Below are positions 26,149-35,193 of a DNA stretch of 64,000 nucleotides, piece after piece (the first letter of the stretch is position 1; each line of letters opens with the position of its first letter). The position numbers and the translations under genes are program-made. A model generated the notes under the pieces. That model saw only the letters and a list, made by a program, of their open reading frames with translations, searched no databases and had not been told where the DNA came from. The DNA is from Paenibacillus macerans (GTDB taxonomy: Bacteria > Bacillota > Bacilli > Paenibacillales > Paenibacillaceae), in assembly GCF_900454495.1 (NCBI RefSeq), contig NZ_UGSI01000002.1, positions 1,399,001 to 1,463,000 of the forward strand, given 5' to 3'.

Positions 26149-27783
26149 TTGTTGTCCAAAAAAGAATCGTTTATTAAAGGCACTTTGATTTTAGCGGGGG
26201 CGGCGCTGATCGCGAGGGTGCTCGGATTGTTTCAGCGCGTGCCGCTGGAACACATTCTCGGCAGCGTCGGGAACGCCTCCTATTCGCAGGCGAACAATGC
26301 TTATTTCATGCTGCTCACCTTGGCCACGGCCGGCATTCCCAGCACGTTAAGCAAAATGGTTTCCGAACGCCACGCCTTAAACCGGCCCGAGGAGGCCCGC
26401 CGCGTCTATCACGCCGCGCTGATCTTTGCCGCAGCCGCCGGCGTCATCATGTTTGCGCTGCTGTTTGTTATGGCGCCTTATTATGCGCAAGCTGCCGGCG
26501 TTCCTGAGTCGGTGGTGGCGATTCGGGCGCTTGCCCCGGCGCTGCTGCTGTTTCCGCTGATCGCCATCATCCGCGGTTATTTGCAGGGGCGGAACATTAT
26601 GATCGCCGGCGGCATCTCTCAAGTCATTGAGCAGATCGTTCGTGTGACGACAGGCATTGTTTTGGCGTTTATGCTATACGACTGGGGGTTCTCCGGAAAG
26701 GATATCGCCGCAGGGGCAACCTTCGGCGCGGTGCTTGGCGGCGTTGCCGCTTTGATCGTTATGCTGTATTTCAGCGTAAAAATGCTGCGGCAGGACCGGA
26801 CCGAACGGGCACAGGATGCCAAACCGGAAGAAAAGCTGCCGTTTAAGCGGATTTATGCGGAAATTTTCAAATTGTCGATTCCGATCGTGTTGACTTCGCT
26901 GGCGGTTTCGGCCGTCAATTTTATCGATAGCTCAATTGTGGAGCCGTTGTTAAGAGGCCAAATCGGTTCTGAACAAGCCACCTATATCCTGGGGATATTG
27001 GGTACCCGGGCGCAAATGATCGCCGGCATTCCGCCGATTTTGGCCATTGCGCTTAGCCAATCGCTGGTGCCGATAATTTCCGCGGCCTACGCCCGGAAAG
27101 ATCAGGAGCATTTGCAGCGCCAGGTTACGCTGGCGATGCGGGTTTCGGTGCTTACCGGCATGCCGATCATTGTCGCGCTCGGTTCGGCGGCTTATTCCGT
27201 GAACGGCTTGCTGTTCAGTACGCGGGACGGCAGCGGCATCGTGGCCTTGCTGACGTTTATGACGATTTTTCAAATTACGATGATGACCAGCAACTCGATC
27301 CTGCTCGGCGTGGGCAAAGCGAACCAGTCGATGGTTCACGTCGCGATCGGGGTTGCCTTAAAGCTGGCGGCGAGCTATATCCTCGCGCAGTATTGGGGAA
27401 TTTACGGCATCGTTACGGCGACGGGCTTATGTTTCCTGGTCATTACGCTGCTCAATGTACGGGCGATGAAGCGGATCGTCCCGTTCTCGCTGATGGGCGG
27501 CCGTTGGCCGGGTTTTCTGGCGACGCTGGTCGTGCTGTCCGTCGTGGGCTACGGCCTGAATCAGGCCGGTATCCAAATGGAGGCGCTAATGCCGGCGCGG
27601 GTCGCCTTCTTCCTGACCTGCTGCATCGTTGGAGCGGCCGTGGTCGCTTTGTACCCGGTCATGCTGATTCTGCTGCGGGTGGTCCGCAAGGATGAACTGG
27701 CAGGTTATCCGAAGCCGCTGCGGAAACTGCTGTCCCCGCTCATGCGCCTGCAGCGCGGCGGCGAAACCGCCGTGGGGAAATAA
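26149..27783 (+). CDS. MOP-superfamily flippase, MurJ/YtgP (SpoVB-like) type
   Basis: 544 residues, about fourteen hydrophobic spans, the same length as B. subtilis YtgP (MurJ). The N-terminus SFIKGTLILAGAALIARVLGLFQRVPLEHILG is the MVF/SpoVB hallmark (helix 1 with Arg/Gln before the external loop), and ATAGIPSTLSKMVSERHA follows. Start is TTG at 26149 or the adjacent TTG at 26152; AAGGA lies just upstream. It likely flips lipid II or another lipid-linked precursor across the membrane; a SpoVB role in sporulation is the alternative. Confidence 0.88.
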   Translation: MLSKKESFIKGTLILAGAALIARVLGLFQRVPLEHILGSVGNASYSQANNAYFMLLTLATAGIPSTLSKMVSERHALNRPEEARRVYHAALIFAAAAGVIMFALLFVMAPYYAQAAGVPESVVAIRALAPALLLFPLIAIIRGYLQGRNIMIAGGISQVIEQIVRVTTGIVLAFMLYDWGFSGKDIAAGATFGAVLGGVAALIVMLYFSVKMLRQDRTERAQDAKPEEKLPFKRIYAEIFKLSIPIVLTSLAVSAVNFIDSSIVEPLLRGQIGSEQATYILGILGTRAQMIAGIPPILAIALSQSLVPIISAAYARKDQEHLQRQVTLAMRVSVLTGMPIIVALGSAAYSVNGLLFSTRDGSGIVALLTFMTIFQITMMTSNSILLGVGKANQSMVHVAIGVALKLAASYILAQYWGIYGIVTATGLCFLVITLLNVRAMKRIVPFSLMGGRWPGFLATLVVLSVVGYGLNQAGIQMEALMPARVAFFLTCCIVGAAVVALYPVMLILLRVVRKDELAGYPKPLRKLLSPLMRLQRGGETAVGK

Positions 27784-27971
27784 GTAGTGGCGGCGGGCAG
27801 GGTTCGGGCGCTGCTAACGCGCCTTTTCCAGGTGCGCGTTCCCGTGCTGCAGGGGGGCTGGTTAGACCGTGCGCTGCCTTTGGACAAACTTTTACCACCT
27901 GGCGGTGCGAGGCAGCATTGAACGCGGCCGCGCTGGAACGGACCGACCTGCGGCCGCGTTGCCGACCTACG

Positions 27972-28122
27972 GCCGAACCTGGGCGTCCCGTTAGCCGAAC
28001 CTAGGCGTCCCGCCAGCCGAACCTGGGTGTCCCGTTAGCCGAGCCTGGGCGTCCCGCTAGCCGAACCTTGTCCCGCTAGCCGAACCCGGGCGTCCCGCTA
28101 GCCGAACCTGGGCGTCCCGCTA
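27972..28122. repeat. Seven-copy 22-bp tandem repeat
   Basis: Head-to-tail units beginning GCCGAACCTGGGCGTCCC, each followed by GTTA, GCCA or GCTA. Six are 22 bp and the fifth is 19 bp. Units differ by one to three bases and the last two are most alike. The length is not a multiple of three and no frame stays open, so it is non-coding. Just before it, AACGCGGCCGC (27921-27931) and GCGGCCGCGTT (27950-27960) form an 11-bp inverted repeat. The array runs straight into the TAGCGG cluster. Confidence 0.85.
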
Positions 28123-28317
28123 GCGGTAAAAAAGGGCGCTATTGATAGAGTTTTGCGTGTTAACAGGAAGTTAGCGGAATTTTTGGGCGTTATTTTTGTG
28201 GGATTGGCTATGAAAGGACCTGTTTTAGCAGGCGGCCCCTCAAATAACGCCTTTTTATTCCGCTATTTCTTTATGGCGGGCAAACTTTGGCGAAATAAGA
28301 CCATAATTTACCGCTAT
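28121..28317. repeat. TAGCGG repeat cluster, copy 2
   Basis: Forward units at 28121-28143 (TAGCGGTAAAAAAGGGCGCT) and 28172-28198 (TAGCGGAATTTTTGGGCGTT), inverted units at 28241-28266 (AAATAACGCC...CCGCTA) and 28292-28317 (AAATAAGACC...ACCGCTA). The two halves can fold on each other. Same family as 11157-11357. Nothing else is seen up to 28511. Confidence 0.8.
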
Positions 28318-28511
28318 TTAATAGCGTATTATTTGAACTTAAGCGTGTTGGTGTGCAACCTGCGACTATGGTGATCTCGAGCAACTGTGCAGATGTAAAT
28401 TACCTATGTCGCGTTTAGGAGCAATGCCAACTAGTTTTGTTTATGATAGAAGTGTTGCACGCAAATTGCGCAAATTGGGAGTTTGTTCATCTTAATGAGC
28501 CGCGCCAACTT

Positions 28512-30302
28512 TTAGGAGTCGCCGAGCGCATCGTGGAGCAGCGCCGTTTCGAGGATGCCGCCCCGGTGCTCGCGGCTGATGTCGCACAGAAACGGCCGCT
28601 TCGGCGCGCTGATCCCGTCCAGCGCGCTGTGGTCCTTGAGCCAATCCTCCCGGGATATTGGCTCATAGGGCGTATCGCCCCAAGCGCTCAGCAGCTTGGG
28701 GCTGTAGAGACGCTCGCCCGCCGGCAGCGTCTCGCTTTGAAGAAGCTCTGACGCCTGCCTTGCGGCGGTCAGAGCTTCTTCCTTATTGGCCGTGAACAAG
28801 TCCGGCCAATAATCCGCCCGCGAGCCGCTGTGCGGCACGCTCGCGGCGAACCGCTCCGCGCCGCAGCGTACGGCGCGGTAGCCCATCAGCATCGCGTATA
28901 GGCTTTTGCCTAACGCGATGCGGGCGGGCAGGCTGCCGAAGTCGGAGACGACGCGCCCCGCAAGGCGGCGCACCTCCCACCCGGCAGCCGGCCCCGGCTC
29001 TGGAGCGGCGCCTTGCGCTTCCGCAGCGCCGCTCCCCGCGCCGGCGCGTCCAGGCAACGCCGCGCCTTCCGCGCTGTCCCCGCCGAAACAGCGCGCTTGC
29101 GGAGCGTCCTCGCCGGCGTTGGAACAGTACGCTGCCGCTCCGCCCTCGCCACCGTCGCCACCGATGTCCGTCTCGTACCCCGCGGCGGAAGTATTCGCGC
29201 CGGCCCTACCCGGCGTGACCCCACCCGGTGCGGCCCCACCGGCGCCAGGACCGTTCCGGGCGGTGTTTCCGGCTCCTCCGTCGCCTTCGCCTCGGCTGGC
29301 TTCGGCCTTCGCTCCGCGTACGGCAGCCGCTCCTTCAGCCGCACCAGCATCCGGCCCCAGGCTTTCTCCGGCGATCTCGCCCCGAGTTGGTCCGGACTTT
29401 GCTCCGGCAGCGGCGGGCGCAGCCGCAGGTCCGCCCTCCTGGGCGCCGGAAGCCGTTCCGGCGGTCTCAGCCGCGCCACCATTCCCGCCTTCTTCCCGTT
29501 CCAGCAGCGGAAACACGACTTGATTCAACCCGGCCAGGCTAAACAGATGAAACTTGGTTTTGCCCGTCACGTGTTTTTGAAAATACGGATGGCGCACGAC
29601 CCGCTTTTCGATGTAATTTTGCTCGTTGATGATCAGTCCGACGGTGAGCAAGGCGCTGCCCCGGTCAATCCAAAAACGCTCCCAAAACGGCCGCATAAAC
29701 CGCGATACATGAAAATACGGAAGCAGATGGAAGTGGCTGGCCCCGCGTTCCCGGCTCTTCATATAAAGCAGCAGTTGGGGGTAAGCGTCCTGGAAAATAA
29801 GCGCGTTGTTTCTCTCCAAAAACCGGTAGTTCAACCGTATCTCCTCGGCATCGATGATGTCGGCCATGCGGCTGCCGCTTAAATCGGTCATATTCCATCC
29901 CGCATTGCGGGATACCATATGGGCCAGGAACGCCCAATGCAATTCGGGATACGCCTCATAGCAGGCCAGGTATGCCGCGGTGCGGGTGATATTGCTGACA
30001 CCGGCCCGGCTCGTCTCGGCGGCGATCTCCTCGGTCAAAGCCAGATCCTCGGGGCTCCAAAACGGCTTCTCCGCCGGCCGGGAGGTTACGCCGCGCCGCA
30101 GCATGTCCTCGATGTCGGCGATGACGGTGCGGGCGGCCGACTCGTTCCAGTCCAAAGCCAGCGCTTCTTCCCGCATCCGTGAGGAATCGGCGAATTGGGC
30201 GGTTTTATTTTTGACGATGCTTTTGACGATCGCGGGCAGCCGGTTGATCAGCTTTTTGGCGCTTTCGGGCAACGTGTTGTGGCGGCGAGGCTGTGAACTC
30301 AT
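28512..30302 (-). CDS. DUF2515-family protein with a large Gly/Ala-rich insertion
   Basis: 596 residues. The N-terminal 260 and C-terminal 165 residues look like one DUF2515 (YppC-like) domain: NITRTAAYLACYEAYPELHWAFLAHMVSRNAGWNMTDL, HFHLLPYFHVSRFMRPFWERFW, then GRVVSDFGSLPARIALGKSLYAMLM and HGGILETALLHDAL-like ending. They are split by about 170 residues of low-complexity Gly/Ala/Glu sequence (about 265-435) with very high GC. Usual family members lack this. No catalytic site or signal peptide is visible and the function is unknown. Start ATG has GGGGAGGG upstream. Confidence 0.85.
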   Translation of the reverse strand: MSSQPRRHNTLPESAKKLINRLPAIVKSIVKNKTAQFADSSRMREEALALDWNESAARTVIADIEDMLRRGVTSRPAEKPFWSPEDLALTEEIAAETSRAGVSNITRTAAYLACYEAYPELHWAFLAHMVSRNAGWNMTDLSGSRMADIIDAEEIRLNYRFLERNNALIFQDAYPQLLLYMKSRERGASHFHLLPYFHVSRFMRPFWERFWIDRGSALLTVGLIINEQNYIEKRVVRHPYFQKHVTGKTKFHLFSLAGLNQVVFPLLEREEGGNGGAAETAGTASGAQEGGPAAAPAAAGAKSGPTRGEIAGESLGPDAGAAEGAAAVRGAKAEASRGEGDGGAGNTARNGPGAGGAAPGGVTPGRAGANTSAAGYETDIGGDGGEGGAAAYCSNAGEDAPQARCFGGDSAEGAALPGRAGAGSGAAEAQGAAPEPGPAAGWEVRRLAGRVVSDFGSLPARIALGKSLYAMLMGYRAVRCGAERFAASVPHSGSRADYWPDLFTANKEEALTAARQASELLQSETLPAGERLYSPKLLSAWGDTPYEPISREDWLKDHSALDGISAPKRPFLCDISREHRGGILETALLHDALGDS

Positions 30303-30829
30303 GGCGGAGGGGTCCCTCCCCTTATTTCAAATTTATTCATCCGGTATCCGGACTTCTGACGAAAACGATTGGACTAACGGGCCGCAGACTTTTCAATAAA
30401 CATCCTTGCTTTGCCGCACCATCCTATGGTGAAAGGATGAAGGCGTGAATTTCGCGTGCCGCGCGCCAGAATTAGCCGCCCCTCCATCCTTCATTGGAGA
30501 AATCCACTAGATTGACTGACGGCTGGATAAATCCGATGGAATAAGCGAAAATAAGCCTAGGATAAGCGAAAATAAGCTAAGCCTAAGCCCGTCATGGCGT
30601 AAACTGGTTCAGCGCAGCAGCGTGTAATCTGGGGGGCGTTTGGTTCAAACCGGTGTGGTTTAACCTGTATGATCATCGTTATATCGTGTTTCGCCGCTTC
30701 CGGGTCCATCGATTGAGCGTCCGGCCAGACAATCGGTATTTACTTGCAAGTATGCCCAAAAAATTGACTTCCACTCCCGGATTTGGTTGACTTAAGGGGA
30801 GAGAGGAACAGAAAGGAAGGGAAGCTTAG
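30303..30829. other. Intergenic region without a recognisable gene
   Basis: About 530 bp. It holds a small palindrome CACCATCCTATGGTG near 30417 and a short direct repeat of ATAAGCGAAAATAAGC at 30541 and 30562. The promoter of the thioredoxin-like gene presumably lies near 30760, where TTGACT occurs twice, but no clear -10 goes with it. Confidence 0.5.
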
Positions 30830-31195
30830 ATGAAAAAAGTTACATCTCCCGGAGAATTTCAGGTCAGCATCCAATCCAGCAGCCTGGTGATCGCGGTTTT
30901 TAAAGCGGACTGGTGCGGCGATTGCAAATTTATAGATCCTTTTATGCCGGAGGTCGAGGAAAAATACGCGGACCGGCTAACCTTCATCGAAGTGGATGTG
31001 GATCAGGTCGGCGAAGTGAGCCAGGAGCAAAACATTCTCGGCATTCCGAGCTTCGTGGCCTATACCGACGGCCGCGAGCTCGTTCGCTTCGTCAACAAGC
31101 TGCGCAAATCGCGCGAGGAGATCGAGCAGTTCATCGGGCGGGCGCTGGATGTTTACCATACGCTGCATGATACGCCGGAGAGAAGAGATCTGTGA
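30830..31195 (+). CDS. Thioredoxin-like protein
   Basis: 121 residues with a thioredoxin fold: ADWCGDC active site (Cys29, Cys32), the cis-Pro in LGIPSF near 71, and the Asp/Glu strands VIAVFKADW and LTFIEVDVD. The WCGDC rather than WCGPC suggests a reductase or peroxidase partner with different redox potential than TrxA; it resembles YtpP-like paralogues. No signal peptide, so cytosolic. AGGAAGGGAAG precedes the ATG. A strong terminator follows, so it is probably monocistronic. Confidence 0.88.
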   Translation: MKKVTSPGEFQVSIQSSSLVIAVFKADWCGDCKFIDPFMPEVEEKYADRLTFIEVDVDQVGEVSQEQNILGIPSFVAYTDGRELVRFVNKLRKSREEIEQFIGRALDVYHTLHDTPERRDL

Positions 31196-31260
31196 AGAGG
31201 TAAAGCCGCCTTCAAAGCCGGTTTTAAAGCAGCACGCCTATTGCATACGTGCTTAATCAA

Positions 31261-31299
31261 GCCACCGCCCCGGCCAACCGGGGCGGTGGCTTCTTTTTT
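31261..31299 (+). terminator. Strong terminator after the thioredoxin-like gene
   Basis: GCCACCGCCCCGG (31261-31273) pairs perfectly with CCGGGGCGGTGGC (31278-31290), loop of 4, then TTCTTTTTT. Confidence 0.93.
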
Positions 31300-31405
31300 G
31301 TAACTTTTTACGCAGGTTGCCTATGAAAGAGGTTGCTTTATCGGTTATAATGAGAAGGATATGTCAACCGAATGAAGATAATGAAGATACAAAGGTGTGA
31401 ACCAT

Positions 31406-32356
31406 TTGAATACGAGACAATTAAAATGGCTCAGTTATGCTTCCTGCTTGGTGATGTTTCTGGCTACCTTGGGGGGCAGCGTCGTCACCAAAACGGAGTC
31501 CGGACTGGGCTGCGGCAATGAGTGGCCGCTTTGTCACGGCAAATTCGTGCCTGCCCATACGATCGCTTCGCTGATCGAGTATTCGCACCGGGCCGTGAGC
31601 GGAGCCGCCGGGCTGTTGTCGCTGGCGGTGTTCGTCGCTTTCTGGCTGTACCGGAAAAACCGCAGGGATCTCCAGCTCTTTTCTCTCCTGGCTTTGATTT
31701 TCGTGATGGTGCAGGCGTTCATGGGAGCGATGGCCGTCATCTATCCGACCTCCTCCTACGTAATGGCGCTGCATTTCGGTTTTTCGCTGATCGCTTTCGC
31801 CAGCTCGATTATGCTGGTGCTGGGCATCCGCCAGGAGGAACGCAGGCAGGCGGGATTCGCGCCAAAGGCCAGGGTGTCCAAAGCCTTCCGCAACCTGACC
31901 TGGATCGCAACCGGTTACACCTATATCGTCGTTTATCTCGGCGCCTACGTCAGCCATACCGATTCGGCGGGAGGCTGCAGCGGCTGGCCGTTATGCAACG
32001 GACAGTTGATCCCGGGACTCGCGGGGGGAGAGGGGATCGCCTTTACCCACCGGGTGGCCGCCTTCCTGCTGCTGCTCGTCATCGCCGCGCTTGGACATTT
32101 GGCCTTCTGGAAGCATCCCGATCTTCCCGAGATACGCAAGCTGGGGCTGGCCGCGACGCTGCTGGTCATCGTTCAAGTGTTCACCGGGGCGAGCATCGTG
32201 TTTACGCTGAACAACTATCATGTCTACTTGTTTACTTCGCTGGCGCACATTATCGTGCTGGCTGCGTTGTTCGGTGTGCTTTGTTACCTTAGCGTCCGCA
32301 CTTGGCAGCTAAGCGGGAGGAACTCGGCCCTGGCCGATGCGCGCAAAGCGGTATAG
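31406..32356 (+). CDS. ctaA: Heme A synthase
   Basis: 316 residues from TTG at 31406 (AAAGGTG 7 nt before); GTG at 31397 is an alternative. Eight hydrophobic spans in two similar halves. Heme-ligand histidines in YSHRAVSG (with the Glu/His set) and FTHRVAAF, LHFGFSL and LAHIIVL, and the two extracellular Cys pairs CGNEWPLC and CSGWPLC, which are typical of Bacillus CtaA. It oxidises the C8 methyl of heme O to make heme A for cytochrome aa3-type oxidases. No ctaB or oxidase genes are adjacent; the next gene is a UbiD-type decarboxylase, also linked to respiration. Confidence 0.93.
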   Translation: MNTRQLKWLSYASCLVMFLATLGGSVVTKTESGLGCGNEWPLCHGKFVPAHTIASLIEYSHRAVSGAAGLLSLAVFVAFWLYRKNRRDLQLFSLLALIFVMVQAFMGAMAVIYPTSSYVMALHFGFSLIAFASSIMLVLGIRQEERRQAGFAPKARVSKAFRNLTWIATGYTYIVVYLGAYVSHTDSAGGCSGWPLCNGQLIPGLAGGEGIAFTHRVAAFLLLLVIAALGHLAFWKHPDLPEIRKLGLAATLLVIVQVFTGASIVFTLNNYHVYLFTSLAHIIVLAALFGVLCYLSVRTWQLSGRNSALADARKAV

Positions 32357-32371
32357 GAGGATTGATCAACC

Positions 32372-34138
32372 ATGAGTTATAAGAACTTGCGTCAATGGAT
32401 CGATGCGCTGAAAAAAGAAAACCAGCTGGCGGTTATCGATGTTCCGGTCGATCCTTATCTGGAGCTGGCGGAAATCCACCGCCGGGTCATTGAGGAAGGC
32501 GGTCCGGCGCTGCTGTTCACGAACGTGAAAGGAACCCCGTTCCCGGTGGCGACCAATTTGTTCGGCACGGTGCGCCGTGTGGAAATGGCGTTTGGCACCC
32601 GTCCGGAAATGCTGGCGAACCGGCTGGTCGACGCGATACATAAGCTTTTGCCGCCTTCGCCGAAGGCGCTGTGGAATGAGCGGGGATTAATCCGGGAAGT
32701 GCTAAAAGTAGGGATGAAAACCGTCACCAAAAGCGATGCCCCGATTTTGGAGGTGTGCCGGACCGAAGCTCCGCTCAAGGATTTGCCGAAGGTGACCAGC
32801 TGGCAGGAGGATGGCGGCCCTTTCATCACTTTACCGCTCGTATATACGGAGAACCCGCTCCAGCCTAAGGAGAACAACCTCGGCATGTACCGGATTCAGC
32901 TGTACGACGATCAGACGACAGGGGTGCACTGGCAAATTCAAAAAGGCGGCGGCTTTCATTACCATGAGGCCGAGAAACGGGGCGAGCCGCTTCCGGTTTC
33001 GGTGTTTCTGGGCGGCCCGCCGGCGATGATCGCTTCGGCGATTTCCCCGGTGCCCGAGCATTTGTCCGAACTGCTCGTCGCTTCGTTTATTCTCGGCGAA
33101 AAGCTGCCGATGGTCGACAATCCGCTCGGCGGCCACCGGATTCCGGCGGAATCCGAATTCGCCATCACCGGGCTGGTGCCGCCGCATGAGCGCCGGCTGG
33201 AGGGCCCGTTCGGCGATCATTTCGGGTATTATTCCCTGCAGCATGAATTTCCGGTGCTGCACGTAAACCATATGTGGCACCGCAAGGACGCGATTTATCC
33301 GGCGACGATCGTCGGCAAGCCGCGCCAGGAAGATTATTATTTGGGCGACTTTCTGCAAAAGCTGCTGTCCCCGGCTTTCCCGATCGTCATGCCGGGCGTC
33401 CGCTCGCTCTGGACCTATGCGGAAAGCGGATTTCACGCGCTCAGCTCGGCGGTCGTCCGGGAGAGCTATTCCCGCGAAGCGCTTGTCTCGGCGCTGCGGA
33501 TTTTGGGGGAAGGGCAGCTGTCGTTGACGAAGATTTTGATGCTGACGGACAAGCCGGTGGATCTGGCCGATTTCCGCCTGCTGCTTAAGACGGTGCTGGA
33601 GCGCTTCGATCCGCGTACGGACTTGTTTATCCTAAACAATACCTCGCATGATACGCTGGATTATACCGGGCGCAAGCTGAACCACGGCAGCAAGGCGATT
33701 CTGATCGGGGTCGGAGACCCGGTGCGCGAGCTGCCGCAGGCTTACGACGAGGGCGAGATTGCCGAGATCGAGCGGATCCGCGTTTTTCATGACGGATGCC
33801 TGGTCGTGTCCGGGGCGTCTTACGAGAAGGAGCCTAAGCTTGCGGAACGGCTGCTTGGCCGGCTGCGCGAACGCGGCACGAGCTGGCCGCTGGTCGTCCT
33901 GGTCGATGACGCCGACGCGGCGACCCGGAACCAGACCGCCTTTTTATGGACGGTGTTTACGCGCTTTAATCCGGCGGACGATATTTTTGCCGCGGCCGAG
34001 GTGCGCCAGCATCATCTGGCCTATACGCTGCCGCTGGTCGTCGATGCCCGGATGAAGCCGGGGTATCCCGACGAACTGTTTCCGCGGGAAGATATCGTGT
34101 CTTTGGTGGATGAGCGCTGGAAATCTTATTTTTCGTGA
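32372..34138 (+). CDS. UbiD-family decarboxylase, probable menaquinone pathway
   Basis: 588 residues, long for UbiD (about 480-500) but normal for the Firmicute menaquinone group. The prFMN/catalytic motif EGPFGDHFGYYS is near 275-287 and the GGHRIPAESEFAITG stretch precedes it. It needs a UbiX-made prenylated flavin and a metal. The window has MqnE, so it is probably the futalosine-pathway decarboxylase acting on the naphthoate late in menaquinone synthesis (MqnL role); a phenolic-acid decarboxylase is the alternative. GGAGG lies 12 nt before the ATG. It follows ctaA by 15 bp. Confidence 0.85.
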   Translation: MSYKNLRQWIDALKKENQLAVIDVPVDPYLELAEIHRRVIEEGGPALLFTNVKGTPFPVATNLFGTVRRVEMAFGTRPEMLANRLVDAIHKLLPPSPKALWNERGLIREVLKVGMKTVTKSDAPILEVCRTEAPLKDLPKVTSWQEDGGPFITLPLVYTENPLQPKENNLGMYRIQLYDDQTTGVHWQIQKGGGFHYHEAEKRGEPLPVSVFLGGPPAMIASAISPVPEHLSELLVASFILGEKLPMVDNPLGGHRIPAESEFAITGLVPPHERRLEGPFGDHFGYYSLQHEFPVLHVNHMWHRKDAIYPATIVGKPRQEDYYLGDFLQKLLSPAFPIVMPGVRSLWTYAESGFHALSSAVVRESYSREALVSALRILGEGQLSLTKILMLTDKPVDLADFRLLLKTVLERFDPRTDLFILNNTSHDTLDYTGRKLNHGSKAILIGVGDPVRELPQAYDEGEIAEIERIRVFHDGCLVVSGASYEKEPKLAERLLGRLRERGTSWPLVVLVDDADAATRNQTAFLWTVFTRFNPADDIFAAAEVRQHHLAYTLPLVVDARMKPGYPDELFPREDIVSLVDERWKSYFS

Positions 34139-34153
34139 AACGGGGACTAACGA

Positions 34154-34870
34154 ATGCTGCGAAGCTTACTTGGCGAACCGCCGAGACGAAATGAAGGCCG
34201 GCTGGCCGAGACGTTGGGCGCGATGGCGCAAACCGTGAAGCTGCTGCAGCGGGAAATGAAGCGGCATCAAGATCCAACCCATGATTTCCGCAAGCTGGAA
34301 GTTTGGATGCACGGCCTGATTACCTCGTTGGACGAGTTGGAACAGTGTCTGTTTGCCGCGGCTTTTTTCCGCAAAAAAGTGCGGACCGGTTTCGTGGACG
34401 ATATGGGCTCGGACGAACGGGAGAATTATGCGCGGTACGTCTTTTTTTACAAGGACGGGTTTATTCGGGTGTTTTCCTCTCTGGACAAGCTGGGCACGGT
34501 GCTGAACGAGCTGTTCAATTTGAACACGTCCAAGGTCAAGACGCATTTTTCCTACTTTACGGTGCTGCGCCAATTTGCTCATCTAAAGGTACATCCCGAG
34601 CTGGGCGGCAAGCTGACGGCGATCAAGGAGGAGTACGGTGAGGTGCTGGGGGTGCTCAGGCGCCGGCGGAACACGGAAATCCATTACATGAACTCGGAAA
34701 TGAAGGACGATCTGTGGCAGCGGCACCAGGCCCTTTACGGGAAGATCGAACTGGAGGATCTCGACCGGCATCTGCGGGATTTGGAGCAGGGTTACCGCAT
34801 GGTTTGCGAAACCTTTTGGACCGTTTTCGATTATACGAACCGGCGGTGGAAAAAGGTCACAACAAGCTGA
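34154..34870 (+). CDS. Cthe_2314-type HEPN-domain protein
   Basis: 238 residues, all helical. The HEPN-like RxxxxH motif appears as RRNTEIHYMNSEM near 177-188, after a long helical bundle (HDFRKLEVWMHGLITSLDELEQCLF). HEPN proteins are often RNases or RNA binders, but for this subfamily no activity is established that I know of. It starts 15 bp after the UbiD-type gene and may be cotranscribed. No toxin or antitoxin partner is adjacent. Confidence 0.75.
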   Translation: MLRSLLGEPPRRNEGRLAETLGAMAQTVKLLQREMKRHQDPTHDFRKLEVWMHGLITSLDELEQCLFAAAFFRKKVRTGFVDDMGSDERENYARYVFFYKDGFIRVFSSLDKLGTVLNELFNLNTSKVKTHFSYFTVLRQFAHLKVHPELGGKLTAIKEEYGEVLGVLRRRRNTEIHYMNSEMKDDLWQRHQALYGKIELEDLDRHLRDLEQGYRMVCETFWTVFDYTNRRWKKVTTS

Positions 34871-34973
34871 CTTCAAATGAGCTATTTTTCCTTTGACAAA
34901 ATGCGAGAAAGTCTTTATACTCAACAATAGTTTCAGAAAGCGTGAAATAGTTTCATCCAATTTAATATTTTTC

Positions 34974-35182
34974 TTATCGAGAGAGGCGGAGGGAAAGGCC
35001 CGATGAAGCCCAGCAACCGATTCGACCAGGGTGTTTTCGCGGGTAACCGCGGAGCTTGGCGGATGTCATGGTGCTAATTCCTTCAAAACCGATGGCTGCA
35101 GTGGCAGATTGGTTTTGGCAGATGAGAAGGCATTGTCTTTACGTAAAGAGAGCCCTTTGATTCTGTCAGGGGCTCTTTATTT
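34974..35182 (+). promoter_or_regulatory. SAM-I (S-box) riboswitch with terminator
   Basis: Hallmarks in order: CTTATCGAGAGAGGCGGAGG (34973-34992), GGCCCGATGAAGCCCAGCAACC (34998-35018 region), ATGGTGCTAATTCC (35068-35081) and GATGAGAAGGCATT (35121-35134). An expression-platform terminator follows: AGAGCCC (35149-35155) pairs with GGGCTCT (35170-35176) before TTATTTAT. With SAM bound, transcription stops before metNIQ. Upstream, 34871-34970 contains TTGACA (34894-34899) with TATACT (34916-34921) at a 16-bp spacer, a good promoter. Confidence 0.95.
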
Positions 35183-35193
35183 ATATAAGTGCG

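Noticed and set aside
27972..28122. CRISPR array
   Set aside because: Units abut without spacers and no cas gene is present, so it is a simple tandem repeat.
29013..29882. Antisense open frames over the DUF2515 Gly/Ala insert
   Set aside because: Low-complexity Arg/Ser/Pro translation that follows from the GC-rich repeats; no start signal.
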